A stretch of 64,000 nt of DNA from Wandonia haliotis (GTDB taxonomy: Bacteria; Bacteroidota; Bacteroidia; Flavobacteriales_D; Crocinitomicaceae): contig NZ_BAAAFH010000003.1 of assembly GCF_039523435.1 (NCBI RefSeq), positions 992,001 to 1,056,000 of the forward strand. The letters run 5' to 3'. Under the pieces are notes generated by a model, which saw nothing but the letters and a program-made list of their open reading frames with translations, did not search any database and was not told where the DNA came from. The translations under genes and the position numbers were made by a program. Shown here piece by piece: positions 27,372 through 35,600 of the stretch (the stretch's first letter is position 1; every line of letters starts with the position of its first letter).

Positions 27372-28171
27372 TGCTTTTCAATTTTGATCCGGGAATAAAA
27401 CTCTTCTTCGGTAAGATTATACAACTTATCGATGAGGTGTTGCTGCAAACTTCCCGGTCCTTTGGACTGTTGTTCTGCCAGTTCTCCGGCTATTCCGATA
27501 AGCGCCATCGCAGCTGCTGTTGCTTCTGTTTTATCTGCTGTTATTCCGATGAATGCTCCGATTAACGCAGATGCAGTGCACCCCAGCCCGGTCACTTTGG
27601 TCATCAGTGGGTGACCGTTACGGATCAAAATCGTTTGTGAACCGTCCGTAATGATATCCGTAGCACCGGAAATACAAACGATGGATGGGGAGTGTTTGAC
27701 AATCGTCATTGCAGCAGCTACTGCTTCATTGCTTTCAGCTGTGCTGTCGACTCCTTTGGTTCGGGTAGAATTTGCCTTTGCCAACGCAATAATTTCAGAA
27801 GCGTTTCCACGGATAACCGTTGGGCGGAATTGCAGGAGTTGTTGTAACACAGTGTCTCTAAAAGGTGTGGCTCCCGCACCAACAGGGTCCAGTATCCAGG
27901 GTTTCCCTTGCGTATGTGCCGCTTCTGCGGCCATAAGCATAGCTTCTGACCAGTATTCGTCTAGTGTTCCGATATTGATAACTAACGAATGTGCAAGTGC
28001 TGCCATATCCTGTACCTCCGACTTGGCATGCGCCATAACCGGAGAAGCTCCCGCGGCAAGAAGTGCATTTGCCGTAGTATTCATGACTACATAATTCGTG
28101 ATATTGTGTACAAGAGGAGCGGTTGCTTTTAACGTTTGAATGTGTTTCCAGAGAATTTTTTCCATTGTCAT
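27368..28171 (-). CDS. thiM: Hydroxyethylthiazole kinase
   Basis: Phosphorylates salvaged hydroxyethylthiazole. Starting at the ATG at 28171 (another ATG lies at 28165) gives about 267 aa, the family size; the open frame extends upstream to 28219, but that part is riboswitch leader. Motifs are PLVHNITNYVVMNTTANALL, GASPVMAHAKSEVQDM, WILDPVGAGATPFRD, VIRGNASEIIALA and the substrate/ATP region TKVTGLGCTASALIGAFIG. It is the first gene of the salvage operon, immediately behind the TPP riboswitch. Confidence 0.95.
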   Translation of the reverse strand: MTMEKILWKHIQTLKATAPLVHNITNYVVMNTTANALLAAGASPVMAHAKSEVQDMAALAHSLVINIGTLDEYWSEAMLMAAEAAHTQGKPWILDPVGAGATPFRDTVLQQLLQFRPTVIRGNASEIIALAKANSTRTKGVDSTAESNEAVAAAMTIVKHSPSIVCISGATDIITDGSQTILIRNGHPLMTKVTGLGCTASALIGAFIGITADKTEATAAAMALIGIAGELAEQQSKGPGSLQQHLIDKLYNLTEEEFYSRIKIEKQ

Positions 28172-28239
28172 TGTTTTTACATAAAATGCTTTAGGAAATC
28201 TGAAAACAAAAGAAAACACATCCGTAAAGATGTCGTTTG

Positions 28240-28318
28240 CTTTTCCCTACGTCGGTGTGAGCCGCATCAGGTTCAAAGGGACTCTCTCAATTCTTTTCAG
28301 AATACCCCCAAAGCGCAT
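28240..28318 (-). ncRNA. TPP riboswitch (THI element)
   Basis: Read on the minus strand the region contains the conserved THI-box elements in order: CTTTGGGGGT, an internal variable hairpin, GAGAGAGTCCCTTTGAACCT, GATGCGGCTCACACC and GACGTAGGGAAAAG. Together they form the thiamine pyrophosphate aptamer. It lies between the thi promoter and thiM, as expected for feedback control. A short ACATC/GATGT stem followed by GTTTTCTTTTG (28207-28233) could be the switching terminator, but it is only five base pairs, so control of translation is equally possible. Confidence 0.93.
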
Positions 28319-28319
28319 A

Positions 28320-28354
28320 CAAATATAGCTAATTCAGAATGGAAACCACAAAAA
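28320..28354 (-). promoter_or_regulatory. Promoter of the thiamine salvage operon
   Basis: On the minus strand TTTTTG (28354-28349), a 21-bp spacer and TATATTTG (28327-28320) match the Bacteroidota consensus TTTG / TAnnTTTG exactly. The predicted start falls a few bases before the TPP aptamer. Confidence 0.8.
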
Positions 28355-28433
28355 TACCCTGTAGCGTATGAATCAGATGCTTTTATATGTCGGATCGTTA
28401 CTTTTTGATGTGGAATAGACAACATTCGGGAAT

Positions 28434-28464
28434 AAAAAATGCTCCCTGATTATGGACAAGGAGC
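28434..28464 (-). terminator. Intrinsic terminator of the tracrRNA
   Basis: On the minus strand GCTCCTTG pairs with CAGGGAGC (8 bp, one G-U), with loop TCCATAAT, followed by A and six T residues. It ends the tracrRNA before the thi operon promoter. Confidence 0.88.
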
Positions 28465-28522
28465 AACCCAAATGTTTTCACAACGGAATAATCCTTATTG
28501 TGAATTGCTTCAAATTCAGTCC
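28434..28522 (-). ncRNA. tracrRNA of the type II-C CRISPR system
   Basis: Minus-strand RNA of about 89 nt. Its 5' part ACTGAATTTGAAGCAATTCA plus CAAT (28520-28497) complements the first 24 bases of the crRNA repeat: 22 of 24 positions match exactly, one is a mismatch and the outermost is a possible G-U pair. Next come AAGGATTATTCCGTTGTG, a nested stem (CACAA with TTGTG, GGA with TCC) like the nexus of other tracrRNAs, then GAAAACATTTGGGTT. It ends in a terminator (28441-28464) with six U residues. Its own promoter lies just upstream. It sits ~4.1 kb before cas9, with two T9SS cargo genes between. Strand and extent are inferred, not measured. Confidence 0.9.
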
Positions 28523-28524
28523 TC

Positions 28525-28557
28525 CAAATATGAATATTATAATTGTGAAAAGCAAAA
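28525..28557 (-). promoter_or_regulatory. Promoter of the tracrRNA
   Basis: On the minus strand TTTTG (28557-28553), 20 bp, then CATATTTG (28532-28525) fit the TTTG / TAnnTTTG consensus with one mismatch. A start 4-6 bases further on would put the RNA 5' end almost exactly at the anti-repeat. Confidence 0.72.
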
Positions 28558-28579
28558 ATATTTTGTGATTATTCTAGTA

Positions 28580-29653
28580 TTAGTTAATAATAACCAGCCT
28601 ATTGGTGAACGTAGTTGCAGCGTTTTTTAAATTTATTCTAATAAGGTAAATGCCTGGAGTTATATTTTCTGTTGTGATTCTGTGACTAGAATTACTGAAT
28701 ACGATTTCCTGTTTAAGAACAACCTGACCTAAGTAGTTTATTAGCTCTACCTGCACCAGATCTTCTGTTGATACATTAATGAAGAAGAACTTTTCTGCTG
28801 TAGGATTGGGGTAAATACTATATTCTATTTTTTGTTGTTTGACATCACTGATCTGATCTAGAGCTAGTAGAGTTACACAATTGGCTGTAATAAAATTAGA
28901 AGAGGAACCCGTTAAAGAAAAGTTCTTAAGTAGTCCTGACTGTCCTCCTGTAACTTCATTGATTAAGGTTGTTTCATTTGAATTGTCTCCTCCTGCAATT
29001 CCTTGATTAAATCGATAGTACGCGAGTAGTCCGTTTTGATAAGAGGGAATTTCTGTATGCATAAATTCTGTTAAGTGTGAAGGACTGACTTCTCTGTCCC
29101 AAATTCTGCATTCTTCAAGCTTCCCTTTGAAAAAATCAGTAGGAGTATATCCGGGAGGGTCATATTCCTGACCGAGACTAAAACGATCGGTAGCTTCAAA
29201 AGCTAAAAGTTTTACCGTACTTCCCTGAAGATTACCATCTATATAGAGTTTGGATAATCCGTTGTTATATGTCCATGCTATGTGGTGACATTTTCCATCA
29301 AATACATCTGTTGATCCAACTATTTTATAGTAGGAACCTCCAGAAGGAATATTGAGAGTAACGGAATTACTGGTAAAATCTTCCGGTCCGGAAAGCCGTA
29401 AAACGAAACGATGTAGTTGGTTTCCGACATTATTGCTGTTACCGGAAAAAATCATTCCGTAATCCGATGCCTGAGCAACATCAGGTTTTATCCAGATTTC
29501 GAAAGAAAATTCATCCCGCCCTTGCATAAAGGAGGCAATGGAGGTCAGATCGACATAATCATCAGTTCCGTCAAAGTGCAGTGCTGTATTCTGAGAATAG
29601 CTTGTTGATAGAAAGCAAAATACCGTTGATAATAAAATCAGAAAGAATTTCAT
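28580..29653 (-). CDS. LamG-domain T9SS-sorted secreted protein
   Basis: A 357-aa exported protein with signal peptide (FLILLSTVFCFLSTSYSQ). One LamG/concanavalin-A-like domain covers residues about 22-265 (ALHFDGTDDYVDLTSIASFM, EFSFEIWIKPDVAQASDYGM, CHHIAWTYNNGLSKLYIDG, FKGKLEECRIWDREVSPSHL). A type A sorting domain ends it (YSIYPNPTAEKFFFINVS, LINYLGQVVLKQEIVF). It is a one-domain paralogue of the next gene. Such domains bind glycans or other surface ligands; the target is unknown. It lies between tracrRNA and cas9 but has no visible defence feature. Confidence 0.9.
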   Translation of the reverse strand: MKFFLILLSTVFCFLSTSYSQNTALHFDGTDDYVDLTSIASFMQGRDEFSFEIWIKPDVAQASDYGMIFSGNSNNVGNQLHRFVLRLSGPEDFTSNSVTLNIPSGGSYYKIVGSTDVFDGKCHHIAWTYNNGLSKLYIDGNLQGSTVKLLAFEATDRFSLGQEYDPPGYTPTDFFKGKLEECRIWDREVSPSHLTEFMHTEIPSYQNGLLAYYRFNQGIAGGDNSNETTLINEVTGGQSGLLKNFSLTGSSSNFITANCVTLLALDQISDVKQQKIEYSIYPNPTAEKFFFINVSTEDLVQVELINYLGQVVLKQEIVFSNSSHRITTENITPGIYLIRINLKNAATTFTNRLVIIN

Positions 29654-29756
29654 AGCAAGTTTGTTTGTTGGATACAGAGTATCAGGAAAATGAATTTAGC
29701 GTCAAAGGAAATAAGAAAAATGGAATCAACCAAGAAAATACTGGTGTAAAAAGAGA

Positions 29757-29790
29757 CAAAAAAACGGGGGAAGTATTCCCCCGTTTTTGG
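29757..29790 (-). terminator. Strong intrinsic terminator of the three-LamG gene
   Basis: AAAACGGGGG pairs with CCCCCGTTTT around a 7-base loop (29761-29787), flanked by A and T runs, so it can act in either direction. It sits 27 bp after the minus-strand stop at 29817. Confidence 0.9.
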
Positions 29791-29816
29791 CTTCTATTCT
29801 TACTTATTGAAAAAAA

Positions 29817-32372
29817 TTAATGATTAACAACCAGTTTTTTTACAAGAAGTTGATTTGAGTTTTTCAGATAAATTCGGACAAAATAAATACCATTGATCAG
29901 ATTTTCGGTCTCAATTCTTTTACTGTCGTGATCGAAATTAAACTCTTGCTTGAGTAAAATCTGACCGGAGCTATTTAGTACCTGAATTTGAGCCAGCTCT
30001 TTTTCAGGTAAACTGATATAGAAAAAGTTGTCTGCCGGATTAGGATATAATGACGCATCTACAGAGTTTAATGTGTTCATTTGTGTTTCTGCTAAAGCAC
30101 TCTTGGAAACAATTTTACACATAACCTGAACAAAATTTGAGGTGCTACCTATTAAACCGAAATTATGAAGTGTCCCGGATTGACTAGGATTAACCGTGTT
30201 ATTTAACGATGTTTCGCCACTATTGTTTCCTCCTGAAATTCCCTGGTTGAATTGGAAGTATGCTTCAAGACCGGAGCTGGCAGGAGAAATTTCCATATTC
30301 ATGAAACTAGTAATTTGTGTAGAGCTGATTTCATGATCCCAAATTCTGCATTCATCCATACTGCCTTTGAAGAAATCGGAAGGAGTGAAGCCAGGAGGAT
30401 CAAATTCTTGTCCAAGACTGAATCGGTCTGTCAATTCAAAAACAAGAGTCCTGTTCATTGTACCTTGCAGAATACCATCGATATACAAACGTGAAGTACC
30501 ATTGTTATATGTCCATGCTACATGATGACATTTCCCATCCATTACATTGGTGGTTCCGGTTAATTTGTGGAAAAATCCGCCAGAAGGAATATTAAGAACA
30601 ACAGAGTTGCTGACAATATCTTCATCTCCGGAAAGTCGTAAAACAAAACGGTGCAATAACTCTGATTCAGAATCACTGTTGGCAGAAAAAATCATTCCAT
30701 AAGGTGCTGTTTGTGGAAGGTCTGGTTTAATCCATACTTCGAATGAAAACTCTGTTCGTCCTGTCATAAAGTATGAAATAGAAGAAGTAAGATCTACATA
30801 GTCATTAACTCCATCAAAGTGTAGAGCATTTTTGGAGCTTGTTATGGATGAAATACAACAATTCGGATCAATAAAGTTGGAAGAACTACCTGCTAGAGTA
30901 AAGTTAGTTAATGTCCCCGACTGATGAGCATTTACAGAGTTGATTAAGTGTGTTTCAGTTGAGTTATTACCTCCTGGAATACCTTGATTACATTGGAAGT
31001 AGGCAAATAAACCACTATAGGTAGGTGAGATTTCCGTATTCATCAGATTAGAGATCTGCGTAGAACTTATGGCGTTGTCCCAGATTCTGCATTCATCAAT
31101 ACTTCCTTTAAAGAAGTCCGAAGGAGTATATCCTGGAGGATCAAATTCCTGTCCCAGGCTATATTTGTCAGTTGATTGAAAACTTAATGACCGAATCATA
31201 CTTCCCTGTAGAACTCCGTCGATGTACAAACGAGAGGTGTCATTATTATAAGTCCATGCTATATGGTGACATTCTCCATCCATTACATTGGTTGTTCCCG
31301 TCAGCTTATAAGAAGAACCACTCCAAGGGATATTTAATGTAACAGAGTTTGTTACAGCATCACCAGCTCCTGATAAACGTAATACAAAGCGATGTAATTG
31401 ATTGGTATTACTATTGGCAGAGAAGATCATCCCGTAAGGATTGTTTTGGACAGCGTCCGGTTTTATCCATGTTTCGAAAGAAAATTCAGTTCTTCCTGTC
31501 ATAAAAGAAGCAAGAGGCGCTGTAATATCAACATAATCATTTACACCATCAAAGTGTAGTGCATTTCTTGGGGCTTCAGTGTAGTTCGAGACGCAGCAAG
31601 AACCTTCAATAAAGTTGGAAGAGCTACCGGTTAATGAAAAATTGTGAAGAGTACCTGACGAACTTATGTCAACCGCATTGATAAGTTGTGTTTCACTGGT
31701 GTTGTTTCCTCCGGGGGTACCCTGATTGCACTGGAAATAAGCAAAAAGACCAGTGTGTGTAGGAAGAATTTCTGTATGCATAAGGTCGGAGATCTGCGTA
31801 GAACTTATAGCGTTGTCCCAGATTCTGCATTCATCAATACTTCCTTTAAAGAAGTCCGAAGGAGTATATCCTGGAGGATCAAATTCCTGTCCCAGGCTAT
31901 ATTTGTCAGTTGATTGAAAACTTAGTGACTGAATCATAGTACCCTGAAGTACACCGTCAATATACAGGCGAGAGGTATCTTTGTTATATGTCCATGCAAT
32001 ATGATGGCATTCTCCGTCCATTACATTGGTTGTTCCCGTAAGTTTATAAGAAGTTCCCCCTACAGGAATGTTAAGCGTTATTGTATTGCTGGTAGCATCA
32101 CCAGCTCCTGATAAACGTAATACAAAGCGGTGTAATTGATTGGTGTTACTATTGGCAGAGAAGATCATCCCGTATGGAGCATTCTGAACCACATCTGGTT
32201 TTATCCAGGTTTCAAAAGAGAAAGCGTTGCGTCCCGTCATAAACGAGGCTAGAGGAGTAGTAATGTCAACATAATCATTAACTCCGTCAAAATGTAATGT
32301 GTTGTTTTGGGATTGACCTTTGTTCCAGACAAAAAGGGTTACCACAGCCAAAAAAAGAATCTTTTTTCTCAT
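29817..32372 (-). CDS. Three-LamG-domain T9SS-sorted secreted protein
   Basis: An 851-aa exported protein with signal peptide (ILFLAVVTLFVWNKGQSQ). Three tandem LamG-like units of about 246 aa each start with NALHFDGVNDYVDIT and repeat SFETWIKPD, NQLHRFVLRLSGAGDA, CHHIAWTYN, SRLYIDGVLQG and DECRIWDNAISSTQIS. Each unit ends in a Cys-bearing NFI segment. A type A sorting domain closes the chain (ASLYPNPADNFFYISLP, VLNSSGQILLKQEF). Units one and two share long stretches of near-identical DNA 738 bp apart, indicating recent duplication. Surface binding is likely; the ligand is unknown. Confidence 0.9.
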   Translation of the reverse strand: MRKKILFLAVVTLFVWNKGQSQNNTLHFDGVNDYVDITTPLASFMTGRNAFSFETWIKPDVVQNAPYGMIFSANSNTNQLHRFVLRLSGAGDATSNTITLNIPVGGTSYKLTGTTNVMDGECHHIAWTYNKDTSRLYIDGVLQGTMIQSLSFQSTDKYSLGQEFDPPGYTPSDFFKGSIDECRIWDNAISSTQISDLMHTEILPTHTGLFAYFQCNQGTPGGNNTSETQLINAVDISSSGTLHNFSLTGSSSNFIEGSCCVSNYTEAPRNALHFDGVNDYVDITAPLASFMTGRTEFSFETWIKPDAVQNNPYGMIFSANSNTNQLHRFVLRLSGAGDAVTNSVTLNIPWSGSSYKLTGTTNVMDGECHHIAWTYNNDTSRLYIDGVLQGSMIRSLSFQSTDKYSLGQEFDPPGYTPSDFFKGSIDECRIWDNAISSTQISNLMNTEISPTYSGLFAYFQCNQGIPGGNNSTETHLINSVNAHQSGTLTNFTLAGSSSNFIDPNCCISSITSSKNALHFDGVNDYVDLTSSISYFMTGRTEFSFEVWIKPDLPQTAPYGMIFSANSDSESELLHRFVLRLSGDEDIVSNSVVLNIPSGGFFHKLTGTTNVMDGKCHHVAWTYNNGTSRLYIDGILQGTMNRTLVFELTDRFSLGQEFDPPGFTPSDFFKGSMDECRIWDHEISSTQITSFMNMEISPASSGLEAYFQFNQGISGGNNSGETSLNNTVNPSQSGTLHNFGLIGSTSNFVQVMCKIVSKSALAETQMNTLNSVDASLYPNPADNFFYISLPEKELAQIQVLNSSGQILLKQEFNFDHDSKRIETENLINGIYFVRIYLKNSNQLLVKKLVVNH
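31051..31930 (-). repeat. Near-identical intragenic DNA repeats (738-bp period)
   Basis: The stretch starting at 31051 (GAGATCTGCGTAGAACTTAT) recurs at 31789, with almost no difference across more than 120 bases of each copy. The period is exactly 246 codons. This points to recent duplication or gene conversion of LamG units, and makes the gene prone to unit loss or gain. Confidence 0.8.
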
Positions 32373-32652
32373 CGTATAAAAAGTAAGTTAAACAATTAAT
32401 GGTTTCAGCAAGGTTTCTTCTGAACCAAAGAAAGGAATAAAATAGCAGGCTTCCAAAATTAAATCTTCATCAACAGCGTAATCAGGTTACGTTATAAAAT
32501 ATGTTTATATAGTATAAATGTGTAAAGAATGAATTTGTAGATGGTAGATAGTACTCAATCTAATTCAAAAAAATAGTATATTGAAGCCGTTTTTGAAAAA
32601 GAGCTAAACCACTTTCGAAACAAAAAGAAGAACTACGAAAACATACGATAGC

Positions 32653-35600
32653 ATGAAAAAGATATTAGGACTGGATTTGGGGACTACTTCCATTGGCTTT
32701 GCTTATATAAAAGAAGCCGAAAACGATAAAGAAACTTCTTCTATTGAAAAAATTGGAGTCCGTGTAAATCCGCTTACAGTAGACGAGCAAACCAATTTTG
32801 AAAAAGGTAAAAGTATTACCACAAATGCTGAGCGAACGCTTAAACGTGGAGCAAGAAGAAATCTTGACCGCTACCAAGATAGAAGAAAAAAATTGATTGC
32901 AGTATTACTGAAATCCAATTTGATTTCAGATGAATCCGTACTTAGTGAAAATGGTAAAAATACTACACACCAAACGTGGGAACTAAGAGCGAAGTCTGTT
33001 GATGAAAAAATACAAAAAGAAGAGTTGGCTCGGGTATTTTTGGCAATTAACAAAAAACGCGGTTACAAAAGTAGTCGCAAAGCCAAAAACGAAGATGAGG
33101 GGCAAATTATTGACGGAATGGCAGTTGCCAAGCAACTTTATGAAGAAAAAAGGACTCCCGGACAATTGGTTTTTCAGCGATTGATGGAGGGCAAAAAATC
33201 CATTCCCGATTTTTATCGCTCCGATTTACAGGTGGAATTTGACAGGGTCTGGAATGTTCAGAAACAATTTTATCCTGAAATTCTTACCGATGAATTTTAC
33301 AAAACCCTGCAAGGGAAAGGACAAAGGGCGACTTCGGCTGCGTTTTGGAGTACACACCAATTTAATACTGCGGATATTAAAGACTTGGAAGAAAGCCTGA
33401 AAAATGAGCAAACCATCAAACTAAATAAGCGAGAACAGAAAAAATTACAAGCCTACAAATGGCGGAATGATGCTGTTTCCAAACAACTGGAAAAAGAAGA
33501 AATGGCTTATGTCATCACGGAAATCAACAATAACTTGAACAATTCGAGTGGTTATCTTGGAGCTATTTCAGACCGAAGTAAAGAGTTGTATTTCAACAAA
33601 GAAACTATTGGGCAAAACCTGTTTAAACAGCTAGAAGAAAATCCGCATACACGATTGAAAAATCAGGTGTTTTACCGCCAAGATTATTTGGACGAGTTTA
33701 AAGCGATTTGGAAAGAACAATCCAAACATCATTCGGAATTGACAGACGAATTAAAAACCGAAATTAGGGACATAATCATCTTTTACCAAAGAAAACTGAA
33801 ATCTCAGAAAGGCTTAATCAGTTTTTGTGAACTTGAGTCGCAGGAAAAAATCATTGTTTCGACAGGCTCAACAACCCAAAAGAAAACCATTGGTTTGCGT
33901 GTAGCCCCAAAATCTTCGCCTTTGTTTCAGGAGTTTAAGATTTGGCAAAGCCTGAACAATGTTTTGGTCAAGAAAAAAGGGAGTAAGAAAAGAACTGTTA
34001 AAAAACAGGACAACCGGACCGAATTGTTAGAAAAAGAAATTTTTGAGCTCGATTTAGAAGCCAAGGAATTACTGTTTGAAGAATTGAACCTTAAAGGTAA
34101 TTTAAAAGTCAATAGAATCATCGAATTGTTAGGGTATAAACCTACCGATTGGTCAATGAATTATTCTGAATTAGAAGGCAACCGAACCAATCAGGTACTC
34201 TACAATGCTTATTTGAAAATTTTGGAAATTGAAGGATATGACGAAGAGCTGCTTAAACTCTCCAACAAAGACGAAATCAATATCGCCGATTTAAAAACGC
34301 CAGCCAATGAAATCAAAACAATGGTAAAATCAATTTTTGAAGTGCTGGATATTGATACAAAAATTCTTGATTTTGATGCAGAACTGGAGGGAAAAGATTT
34401 TGAAAAACAAGCCTCTTATCAATTATGGCATTTGCTGTATTCGTATGAAGGGGATGATTCGCCTAGCGGAAATGAAAAGCTGTACGAGCTGTTGGAAAAG
34501 AAATTTGGTTTCAAGAGAGAACATGGTCAGATTTTGGCTAATATTAGCTTATCTGATGATTACGGAAACCTTTCAACCAAAGCGATGCGAAAAGTTTATC
34601 CGTTTCTAAAAGAAAACAATTATAGTACAGCTTGTGAGTTGGCAGGATACCGACATTCCAAACATTCATTAACCAAAGAAGAACTTGAAAATCGCCCATT
34701 AGAGAATACCTTGGAGCTTCTGAAAAAAAACAGTTTACGAAACCCTGTGGTGGAAAAAATTCTCAATCAGGTGGTAAATGTGGTTAATACCTTGATTGAA
34801 GAAAACAGTCAAAAAGACGAAAACGGAAAAATCACAGACTACTTTAAATTTGATGAAATCCGTATTGAATTGTCTCGTGAATTAAAGAAAAACGCTGAAG
34901 AACGGGCGGAAATGACCGCAGGAATAAATAAAGCAAAAATAGCTCACGAAAAGATTTTTAAATTGTTGCAAACCGAATTTGGCATTAAAAATCCAACCCG
35001 AAACGATATTATCCGCTATCGACTATACGAAGAATTAAAAAGCAACGGTTACAAGGATTTATACACAAACACCTATATCCCAAGAGAGAAAGTGTTCTCA
35101 AAAGAAGTAGATATTGAGCACATCATTCCACAATCAAGATTGTTTGACGATAGTTTTTCCAATAAAACCATCACCTACCGTAAAGATAACTTAGAAAAAG
35201 GAAATAAAACAGCTTACGACTATATAGAAAGTAAGTTTGGTGAGCAAGGAATTGAAGCTTACAAAGAGAGAATTGAAAAGATTTATCAAGAAAAAGAGAA
35301 CGGAATTTCTAAAGCCAAATACCAAAAATTGCTTAAAAAGGAATCTGAAATCGGCGACGGATTTATACAACGGGACTTGAGAGACAGCCAATATATTGCC
35401 AAGAAGGCGAAAGAAATGTTGTTCAAAATTAGTCGTTCGGTGGTTTCTACTTCGGGAAGCGTTACGGATAGACTTCGAGAAGATTGGAACTTAATCAACG
35501 TGATGAAAGAACTGAATCTTCCGAAATATAGAAGTTTGGGGATGACCAAAATGGAGGAGCGTAAATTCGGACAAAAAGTAGAAGTGATTAAAGATTGGAC

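Noticed and set aside
28136..28408. 90-aa plus-strand frame across the TPP riboswitch
   Set aside because: It runs antisense to the aptamer and thiM start and has no protein features.
28439..28630. 63-aa plus-strand open frame
   Set aside because: It is antisense to the tracrRNA and its promoter, has no recognisable protein features, and overlaps the end of the LamG gene.
28580..32372. LamG genes as CRISPR accessory genes
   Set aside because: They are typical T9SS surface cargo with signal peptides and sorting tails; location beside cas9 is the only link.
32373..32652. Possible tracrRNA or promoter directly upstream of cas9
   Set aside because: I found no stretch resembling the repeat or its complement and no convincing TTTG / TAnnTTTG pair in these 280 bp.
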